Source of the DNA: ZLKRG08 sp963977625 | GTDB taxonomy: Bacteria > Actinomycetota > Actinomycetes > Nanopelagicales > Nanopelagicaceae | Assembly (NCBI GenBank): GCA_963977625.1 | Contig: CAXBPX010000008.1 | Location: 1 to 23,526, forward strand | Reading direction: 5' to 3' | Length of the DNA stretch: 23,526 nt | Position numbers and translations under genes: made by a program | In this document: piece after piece, positions 16,754 through 22,627 of the stretch | Position numbering within the stretch: position 1 is the stretch's first letter | Layout: the number at the start of each line of letters is the position of its first letter | Notes under the pieces: generated by a model | The model's input: the letters and a program-made list of their open reading frames with translations, nothing else | Database searches by the model: none | What the model was told of the DNA's origin: nothing

Positions 16754-17919
16754 TTCTTTTGAAAACCTAACTGCCAAACATCTAAATGTCCGGAACGAAA
16801 ACCCGCCTCTGAATAGGCTAAGTAGTACTGCCACATTCTTTCAAACTCTTCATCAAATCCAAGTGCGCGCACCTTTTGTTGGTTTTCCATAAATTTATTA
16901 CGCCAAATTCGCAAAGTATCGGCATAACCAACTCTTATGGAACGGCTATCTACAAGCTTCAATTCATTCTTTGTGTACTGAGCTATGACTTCGCGGGAAG
17001 GGATGATTCCGCCCGGAAAGATGTATTTATGAATCCAGGTGTAAGCATGTTTAGAAGCCATTAAACGATCATGCGGCATGGTGATTGCTTGTAATCCAAA
17101 TTTTCCACCAGGTTTCAAATGCTTAATGATGGATTCAAAATAGATCGGCCAGTATTTTTCACCAACTGCTTCGATCATCTCTACGCTAACAACCGCATCG
17201 TATTGCCCCTCTAAATCCCGGTAATCGCGCAATTCAACTGAAATTAAATTACTTAGCCCAGCTTTTGCGATACGTGCATCAGCTAGCGCTTTCTGTTCTT
17301 TTGAAAGTGTAATGGTGTGAACTTTTGCGCCGCGATATGCAGCTTGCATTGCAAGTTGCCCCCAACCCGTACCTATTTCAAGAATATGCATTCCTGATTT
17401 AACGCCTGCAAAATCTAAAATTCCTTCGATTTTTCTAATTTGTGCTTTTGCCAAGTTCTCGTATGTTGCTTGATCCTCACCAAAATTAGCTGCAGAGTAA
17501 GTAAGAGTTTCATCTAAGAAAAGAGTAAACAAATCATTTGATAAATCGTAGTGGCGTGAAATATTTGATTTAGAACCTTCTAAGTGATTCTCTTCTTGTT
17601 TAGGTTGAAATGGTTCAAAGAGTTTTCGGAATTTGCGCATCCAACCTGGAACGATATGTAACAACTTCTCTGCATATGGAGTGAGCACTTCTGCTAAATC
17701 TGGTTCGGCTACCCAATCTTTTGCCATAAAAGATTCACCCAAACCAATTTTTAAATCATTTCCCAAACGATTGAAAAAATCCTCATTTAAGATTCTTAAA
17801 GTCGGCAAATTTGGCTTATTTGGTCCCAGTTCTTTTCCGTTAGGTAGCACTACTCGCACATCCACATGAGGTGCAACTCTTCGTAATAAAACTTTAGTTA
17901 CTTCAGCGCGCAACTTCAT
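16750..17919 (-). CDS. Cyclopropane-fatty-acyl-phospholipid synthase-family methyltransferase
   Basis: SAM-dependent methyltransferase acting on double bonds of membrane phospholipid acyl chains. 389 residues. The N-terminal lipid-associated part is followed by ISRHYDLSNDLFTLFLDE and TYSAANF, the SAM loop LEIGTGWGQLA, IEAVGEKYWP, IFPGGIIPS, RVGYADTLRIWR and YYLAYSEAGFR, all CFA-synthase family signatures. The product may be a cyclopropane ring or a methyl branch; sequence alone does not say. I start at ATG 17919, overlapping the DUF1365 stop (ATGA). The 20-residue upstream extension (to 17979) is rich in T, S and K and is an artefact. Confidence 0.93.
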   Translation of the reverse strand: MKLRAEVTKVLLRRVAPHVDVRVVLPNGKELGPNKPNLPTLRILNEDFFNRLGNDLKIGLGESFMAKDWVAEPDLAEVLTPYAEKLLHIVPGWMRKFRKLFEPFQPKQEENHLEGSKSNISRHYDLSNDLFTLFLDETLTYSAANFGEDQATYENLAKAQIRKIEGILDFAGVKSGMHILEIGTGWGQLAMQAAYRGAKVHTITLSKEQKALADARIAKAGLSNLISVELRDYRDLEGQYDAVVSVEMIEAVGEKYWPIYFESIIKHLKPGGKFGLQAITMPHDRLMASKHAYTWIHKYIFPGGIIPSREVIAQYTKNELKLVDSRSIRVGYADTLRIWRNKFMENQQKVRALGFDEEFERMWQYYLAYSEAGFRSGHLDVWQLGFQKK

Positions 17920-18614
17920 AACATGCCACTTTGTTTTGGATGTTTTGGTCTTGGAATAACTGGAAGTCTGCGTATCCAAAGCCAGATTCCATGCGCGCGA
18001 ATTCTTGCCATCGCTTGCAAAGTAGCAAATGGCGTACGCAGATAAGCCAATAAGCGATTCTTAATGCTGGCCTCCAAAAGCTCTCCGGTGAAGCTGGCGC
18101 TAAAAACTTGGGCGTTATTTTGATACAAATTTACTGAAAGGACAATGTGTTTTTCATCAAAAAAAGTTCGGGTTTTGTATTCGCCCTCAATGGTAAAAAA
18201 TGGCGAAACATAGAACTCTTTATCAATTAAGGCGCTACCTTTTTGATCTGGGTATAACAAATGAGCATGCCTATCACCATAGGTGTTATGAATTTCTAGA
18301 ATTGCCCACCTAACTTCACCGCTATTTTTTAGGCACCAATAAACGGATAGTGGGTTAAATACATATCCATTGGTTCTGGCACTTGCTATCCCATAAAAAT
18401 TATCATTTGGTTCGACTACTCCGCCTCTGCTTGTCGCAAATGCAATAACGGCATCCAAAATATTTTGAGCTTCGCCACCAAAATGATCTTTTGGTAATAA
18501 TTTCTGTTGTGGTTGCTTTAAATCTACGAACCACATGTAATTTATAAATTTTAAATTATGTTTAAAAGGTTTACGTCTTTGATGTAGTACTACACCTTTG
18601 GCGATCTTCACCAT
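17916..18614 (-). CDS. DUF1365 domain protein
   Basis: Conserved protein of unknown biochemical role, 232 residues, almost always encoded beside an FAD amine-oxidase-like protein and a CFA-synthase-like methyltransferase. Signatures seen: GYVFNPLSVYWC, LEIHNTYGDRHAHLL, KEFYVSPFF and HGIWLWIRRLP. No clear transmembrane helix. The ATG at 18614 overlaps the upstream gene by 7 bases; a GTG one codon later (18611) is the alternative. The stop overlaps the methyltransferase start. Context suggests a role in acyl-chain modification of membrane lipids. Confidence 0.9.
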   Translation of the reverse strand: MVKIAKGVVLHQRRKPFKHNLKFINYMWFVDLKQPQQKLLPKDHFGGEAQNILDAVIAFATSRGGVVEPNDNFYGIASARTNGYVFNPLSVYWCLKNSGEVRWAILEIHNTYGDRHAHLLYPDQKGSALIDKEFYVSPFFTIEGEYKTRTFFDEKHIVLSVNLYQNNAQVFSASFTGELLEASIKNRLLAYLRTPFATLQAMARIRAHGIWLWIRRLPVIPRPKHPKQSGML

Positions 18615-19825
18615 GTAGCACCAAATTTTCTAGCTGCCGCCACACCTGATCTAGCGCCATCTTCATGAAAGCCCCAACCTAAATGCGCTCCAGCAAATGC
18701 CAAACGTTCGCCCCCTGCATTACGCAAGAATTCAGCTGCGTTTAAAGATTCGACCGTGAACACGGGATGTTCGTATTCCATCGTGGCGATAACTTTTTCA
18801 CTAGGAATATTGCCATTTAGCGTTACTACATAATCTTTTTTACTTGGTAAATTCATTAATAAATTCATCCAGTAGCTAACTAATACTTGGCTGGAATTAT
18901 CTTTGCAGTTTTTCATTGAATAATTCCAGGAAGCCCTGGCTTTGTTTGGTGTAGGCAGCACCGAATTATCAGTATGTAATACTGTTTTATTTTTTGAGTA
19001 AGAAACTGCCGCCAAATTAGCGCTTTCCTGGGTATCCGCATCAGTTAATATCTCTAACGCACTATTGGCATGAGTTGCCAAGATTGCAAAATCAAAACTT
19101 TCTCCGTTGACTTCAACGTGATCTGTAAACCGCTTTACGGTTACCACTTTTTCAAGTCGTTTATCGGGAATTAAATTTAAAATTGCTTCCACATAGTTTT
19201 TAGAACCACCAATTACCGTTTTCCAAATCGGTGAATTACCAAGTTCGAGCATGCCGTGATGATTTAAAAATTCGAATAAATGTTTGGCTGGATACTCTAG
19301 CGAATCTCCATCTCCTGAAGACCAGACACAGGAAACAACTGGGATGGCATAGTGTTTTACAAAGTAATTACTAAATTTATTTATCTTTAAAAACTCTCCC
19401 CATGTTAATTGCTTTGGGTTGCTGTCAGCTAAAAGTTTTTTGGCGGCTTTATAAAACTTGGGTACTTCAATTAACATCATTACAAATCTTGGATCTAACA
19501 ATTTAATCGGTTTTGCCAAGATTCCTTTAGCGCCACGTCCGCCCACATATTGCAACCCACAACCTTTGCAATCGATACTCATGGTCATTTCTGTAATTTG
19601 AGTTGGAATATTTAATTCTTTAAAAATTCTTAACAAAATTGGGTAGGTGCGTTCATTGTGAACTATAAAGCCCGAATCAATTCCCATTCCATCTACGGCG
19701 TGAGTATGTGCGTGGCCGCCATAACGGTTATCCGCTTCATAAAGAGTTACTTTATGAATGTCTTTTAAAAGATACGCAGCGGTTAATCCGGAGACACCAG
19801 AGCCGACAATGGCTATTTTGCTCAC
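18608..19825 (-). CDS. FAD-dependent amine-oxidase-like oxidoreductase (CFA/DUF1365 cluster type)
   Basis: Flavoprotein of the amine oxidase / phytoene-desaturase-like fold, 405 residues. The N-terminal FAD motif is GSGVSGLTAAYLL followed by YEADNRYGGHAHTH. Later signatures are DSGFIVHNERTYP, VLHTDNSVLPT, YEHPVFTVES and AGAHLGWGFHEDG, the last two typical of the subgroup paired with CFA synthase and DUF1365. It likely desaturates or oxidises lipid acyl chains. A related cluster is under singlet-oxygen stress control in Rhodobacter, as I recall. The GTG start has a good AAAGGAG about 9 bases upstream. It is the first gene of the four-gene overlapping operon. Confidence 0.88.
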   Translation of the reverse strand: MSKIAIVGSGVSGLTAAYLLKDIHKVTLYEADNRYGGHAHTHAVDGMGIDSGFIVHNERTYPILLRIFKELNIPTQITEMTMSIDCKGCGLQYVGGRGAKGILAKPIKLLDPRFVMMLIEVPKFYKAAKKLLADSNPKQLTWGEFLKINKFSNYFVKHYAIPVVSCVWSSGDGDSLEYPAKHLFEFLNHHGMLELGNSPIWKTVIGGSKNYVEAILNLIPDKRLEKVVTVKRFTDHVEVNGESFDFAILATHANSALEILTDADTQESANLAAVSYSKNKTVLHTDNSVLPTPNKARASWNYSMKNCKDNSSQVLVSYWMNLLMNLPSKKDYVVTLNGNIPSEKVIATMEYEHPVFTVESLNAAEFLRNAGGERLAFAGAHLGWGFHEDGARSGVAAARKFGATW

Positions 19826-19878
19826 TGGGCTGGCTCCTTTACGACCTAAGCGATAAAGACAATTTACAGGGCATTTGC

Positions 19879-19884
19879 TACCTT
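19879..19884 (+). promoter_or_regulatory. Predicted -10 box of the leaderless SRPBCC gene
   Basis: TACCTT (TANNNT form) ends 7 bases before ATG 19892, and no Shine-Dalgarno lies between. The -35 region is weak (AAGACA at 19856-19861, 17 bases upstream). Confidence 0.38.
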
Positions 19885-19891
19885 ACTTGCC

Positions 19892-20320
19892 ATGGGCGAA
19901 ATTGTTTTAAAGGTGTCATTGGATTCAACCAAAAGTAGCGCCGAGCTCTTCCATTATTTTGCCGATTTCACCACCACCAATGAGTGGGATCCAAACACTG
20001 TAAAAACCACACTGCTATCTGGCGATGGTGGGTTGGGTTCTACCTACTCAAATACTTCAAAATTCAACGGCAAAGAAAGTTCGTTAGTTTATGAAGTAAT
20101 TGAATACAAACCTAATCAATTAATCCGCTTGCGCGGTGAGAATAAAAATATAGTCGCCATTGACACTATGAGTATTTCAGATAACGGCTCTTCAAGAACT
20201 TTCAATTACGAAGCGCGATTCAAATTAAAAGGTATTGGAAATTTAGTAGCACCGCTATTAAAGAAAGCATTCAATAAATTAGCGGAAGATGCCAAAGTTG
20301 GACTAAGGAAGGTACTTTGA
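19892..20320 (+). CDS. SRPBCC-family (polyketide cyclase / START-like) protein
   Basis: Small cytosolic ligand-binding protein with the helix-grip fold, 142 residues. The N-terminal KVSLDSTKSSAELFHYFADF and NEWDPNTV segment is the usual SRPBCC opening strand and helix; YEVIEYKPNQLIRLRG and the C-terminal amphipathic helix (LVAPLLKKAFNKLAEDAK) complete it. The ligand is unknown; a lipid or hydrophobic molecule is plausible because it is divergent from the lipid-modification operon across 66 bases. The following gene begins in its stop codon. Confidence 0.82.
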   Translation: MGEIVLKVSLDSTKSSAELFHYFADFTTTNEWDPNTVKTTLLSGDGGLGSTYSNTSKFNGKESSLVYEVIEYKPNQLIRLRGENKNIVAIDTMSISDNGSSRTFNYEARFKLKGIGNLVAPLLKKAFNKLAEDAKVGLRKVL

Positions 20321-20691
20321 TGAGCGATTATGTTGCTGGCGCCTGCAATATTGGTCCTGCTGAAATTAAGCGCCGCAAACAAGGAGCGCTAATTGGTGCA
20401 CTCTTGTTTGCATTTACCACCTTACTATTTGTGTTAACCAACGCTCCAACTTCAACTAGATTTTTAGTTTTTATCCCGGCTCTCTTATTTACGGTTGGCA
20501 TGATCCAATCACGAAGAAAATTTTGTGTAGCTTATGGTTTTCTAGGCGTTTTTAGTTTTGAAAAATTAGGTGCCACTAGAAAAATTACACTAAATCAAGA
20601 TTTAAAAGCAGACCGAAAGTTTGCCGTCAAACTGCTGCTGCAATCCGTGTTTGCAGCAGCAGCGTTGACTGCATTGGTGATATTTATTTAA
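20320..20691 (+). CDS. Small membrane protein of unknown function
   Basis: 123 residues that I do not recognise. The N-terminus has a cysteine motif (GACNIGPAEIKRRK), then hydrophobic segments at about 23-40 and 46-61, a moderately hydrophobic charged middle, and a last helix at about 104-123. The ATG shares one base with the SRPBCC stop (TGATG) and has AAGGAAGG 7 bases upstream, so it is translated in tandem with that gene. Its last 8 bases overlap the convergent terC. The pairing suggests a membrane partner of the SRPBCC protein, but no function can be assigned. Confidence 0.75.
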   Translation: MSDYVAGACNIGPAEIKRRKQGALIGALLFAFTTLLFVLTNAPTSTRFLVFIPALLFTVGMIQSRRKFCVAYGFLGVFSFEKLGATRKITLNQDLKADRKFAVKLLLQSVFAAAALTALVIFI

Positions 20692-21604
20692 CTTTTTCTT
20701 TTGGCACTTTGAAGCTTGCCACTATTGAAATAGTTATGATTAAAGTGATTACTAATAAAGAAACCGAAGTTGGAATCTTGAAAAGTGCATGACTTACAAT
20801 CATTTTGATGCCAACCCATACCAAAATTACAGATAAGCCTTCTTTTAGATATTTGAATTTATCCATCAAATCCGCAATCAAAAAGTACATAGATCGTAAG
20901 CCCAAAATGGCTAGCGCATTGCTAGCAAAGACAATAAATGGTTCTTCAGTGACCGCGAAAATCGCCGGAATTGAATCCACGGCAAATACCAGATCCATAA
21001 ATTCAACCATCACCAGCACTAAAAAGAGCGGGGTGAAGTATCGAACTCCATTAATACGTTTGGTAAAACTTTCGTCTTCAATACCTTCAGTTAGCCGTAA
21101 TTTCTTACGTAACCACTGATAAAACTTTGATTTATCTAGATTAAAGTGTTCGTTGCGTTGTTTGAACATTTTGAATCCGGTATAGATCAGAAAAGCACCG
21201 AAGATATAAAGAATCCAAGCGAACTCTTTTATTAATGCACTGCCGCCAATAATCATCACTGATCGCATTGCGAGCGCCCCGACTACACCTAGAAATAACA
21301 CTCGATGTTGATATCGCTTAGGGACTGCAAAAGCGGTAAATAAAAGTCCCCATACAAATACATTGTCTATTGCAAGTGATTTTTCAATTACATATCCACT
21401 TAAGTATTGCAATCCGAATTCAGATCCGTACTGTGACCAGATAATTGCGCCCACACCTAATCCGCATGCGACCCAAATGGCTGACCAGATCGCAGCTTCT
21501 TTGAATTTAATTTCATTATGCGATCGATGTAGAAAAAGATCCAAAATCAACATGGCAAAAACAAAACCAAGTAATAAGGACCAAGTTGTTAACGTTACGT
21601 TCAA
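20684..21604 (-). CDS. TerC-family membrane protein, putative manganese exporter
   Basis: Integral membrane protein of the TerC/Alx family, members of which export Mn2+. 306 residues with about eight hydrophobic segments. EKSLAIDNVFVWGLL and LVFAVDSIPAIFAV carry the paired acidic motifs of the family; ASNALAILGLRSMYF is another signature. I start at TTG 21604: AGGAGG (21614-21609) lies 4 bases upstream. An in-frame ATG at 21676 is rejected because it falls inside the riboswitch aptamer and yields an arginine-rich, non-family N-terminus. Control by the yybP-ykoY riboswitch strongly supports Mn efflux rather than tellurite resistance. It is divergent from heliorhodopsin and convergent with the small membrane protein. 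Confidence 0.93.
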   Translation of the reverse strand: MNVTLTTWSLLLGFVFAMLILDLFLHRSHNEIKFKEAAIWSAIWVACGLGVGAIIWSQYGSEFGLQYLSGYVIEKSLAIDNVFVWGLLFTAFAVPKRYQHRVLFLGVVGALAMRSVMIIGGSALIKEFAWILYIFGAFLIYTGFKMFKQRNEHFNLDKSKFYQWLRKKLRLTEGIEDESFTKRINGVRYFTPLFLVLVMVEFMDLVFAVDSIPAIFAVTEEPFIVFASNALAILGLRSMYFLIADLMDKFKYLKEGLSVILVWVGIKMIVSHALFKIPTSVSLLVITLIITISIVASFKVPKEKVK

Positions 21605-21615
21605 TTTTCCTCCTC

Positions 21616-21630
21616 GTGTAATTACTACAC
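21616..21630 (-). promoter_or_regulatory. Small hairpin next to the terC Shine-Dalgarno
   Basis: Inverted repeat GTGTA / TACAC with a 5-base loop, between the aptamer 3' end and the AGGAGG of terC. No T-run follows, so translational control is more likely than termination. Whether this hairpin is the switching element is not shown. Confidence 0.4.
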
Positions 21631-21713
21631 AAGGTCTCCGCCGTCTTTCGACCTGAACACCGGTTGCTTTTGGCAACGTACTGACGATGTTTCAGCAGTG
21701 GGGTACTCCCCTT
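21631..21713 (-). ncRNA. yybP-ykoY manganese riboswitch aptamer
   Basis: The minus strand carries the conserved pieces in order. AAGGGGAGTA (21713-21704) is followed by CGTCAGTACG, then a GTTGC/GCAAC hairpin (21677-21663), GACGGCGGAGACC and the closing CTT. The outer stem pairs AAGG with CCTT and the inner stem pairs CGTC with GACG. The 5' GGGGAGTA and the 3' GAGACC are the hallmark Mn-site sequences of this class. It sits directly upstream of a TerC-family gene, the classic target. In this class Mn2+ binding raises expression of the exporter. Confidence 0.88.
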
Positions 21714-21723
21714 GATTGGGAGT

Positions 21724-21753
21724 ATTTTGAGGTAAAGCAGCACCGCTGGTCAA
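21724..21753 (-). promoter_or_regulatory. Predicted promoter of the riboswitch-terC transcript
   Basis: On the minus strand TTGACC (21753-21748), an 18-base spacer, then CAAAAT (21729-21724). Transcription would begin near 21716, a few bases before the aptamer, as expected for a riboswitch leader. Confidence 0.5.
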
Positions 21754-21774
21754 AACGGTGGGAATGTGCGGTGC

Positions 21775-21795
21775 GCCTCATCTGTTTTATGAGGC
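21775..21795 (+). repeat. Inverted repeat in the heliorhodopsin leader
   Basis: Perfect 7-bp arms GCCTCAT / ATGAGGC around a 7-base loop, 43 bases before the heliorhodopsin ATG. It could be a regulator operator, an RNA hairpin in the leader, or chance. There is no T-run on either strand, so it is not a typical terminator. Confidence 0.45.
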
Positions 21796-21838
21796 ATACA
21801 GGGAGAATTCTTATTGAGAGACCTTTAGGGAGAAAACT

Positions 21839-22615
21839 ATGGCTTCAAAAACGCCACTTAATATCACCGTCGAAAAACAAGCTGGTTTGCGTCGATATAA
21901 CTTGATCGCCGGCACTTTTCACGCAGTTCAAGCTGCCGCAATTCTGGCGCTATCAAATGGTTTTTCACTACCTATTCATATTAATTTCTTGCAAGGACCA
22001 CCGGTCCCAAATACCACTTTTGAGCAGGTACAACTTTTTAACTTTCCGATGGCTTTCGGAGTAGCGCTCTTTTCAATTTTAAGTGCCTTGGCACATTTTT
22101 ATGTGAGTGGCCCTGGATTTAATAATTACATTGAAGGATTACGAAACCAACGAAACTATTACCGCTGGATTGAGTATGCGCTCTCTTCCACGCTTATGAT
22201 TATTTTGATTTCGCTGCTTAATGCGGTTTGGGACATTGTGGCATTGCTAGCAATTGCAGGTGTAAATATTTCCATGATTTTATTTGGTTGGCTGCAAGAG
22301 AAATATGAAGAACCAGGTACTGGTTCATTGCTGCCATTCTGGTTTGGTTGCATCGCTGGAATCGTTCCGTGGATTGCAATGTTCTGGTTATTGGTTTCTC
22401 CAGGAAGCTCTGCGGATGCGCCAGTTTTTGTATACGGCATCGTCTTCTCTTTGTTTGCACTCTTTAATAGTTTTGCGCTGGTGCAATGGTTGCAATACAA
22501 ACAAATCGGTAAGTGGGCTGATTATTTAGCTGGCGAGAAAACTTACATCACGCTTTCATTTGTAGCTAAATCATTACTTGCTTGGCAAATCTTTGTCGGC
22601 ACATTAATGTCTTAA
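21839..22615 (+). CDS. Heliorhodopsin
   Basis: Seven-helix retinal protein of the heliorhodopsin family, inverted in the membrane relative to other rhodopsins (N-terminus inside), with a slow photocycle and a sensory or regulatory role rather than pumping. 258 residues, the normal length. The retinal Schiff-base lysine is K244 in VAKSLLAWQIF. The counterion is E112 in RWIEYALSS. H28 and H86 match the conserved histidines. SMILFGWLQEKYEEP, LLPFWFGCIAGIVPW and FNSFALVQWLQYK are near-identical to the founding actinobacterial protein 48C12 as I remember it. The ATG has AGGGAG 5-6 bases upstream. It is followed after 12 bases by an SDR gene, so the two are probably cotranscribed. Confidence 0.97.
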   Translation: MASKTPLNITVEKQAGLRRYNLIAGTFHAVQAAAILALSNGFSLPIHINFLQGPPVPNTTFEQVQLFNFPMAFGVALFSILSALAHFYVSGPGFNNYIEGLRNQRNYYRWIEYALSSTLMIILISLLNAVWDIVALLAIAGVNISMILFGWLQEKYEEPGTGSLLPFWFGCIAGIVPWIAMFWLLVSPGSSADAPVFVYGIVFSLFALFNSFALVQWLQYKQIGKWADYLAGEKTYITLSFVAKSLLAWQIFVGTLMS

Positions 22616-22627
22616 CTTTCCAACCGA

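Noticed and set aside
16753..16834. N-terminal extension of the SDR gene
   Set aside because: It would overlap the methyltransferase by 85 bases; the ATG at 16753 forms an ATGA overlap and directly precedes the Rossmann motif.
17920..17979. N-terminal extension of the CFA-synthase-like gene
   Set aside because: Low-complexity T/S/K stretch overlapping DUF1365; the ATG at 17919 fits the repeated ATGA coupling of this operon.
20684..21604. Tellurite resistance protein
   Set aside because: The TerC name is historical; the upstream Mn riboswitch and the Alx/TerC family point to Mn export, and no other ter genes are present.
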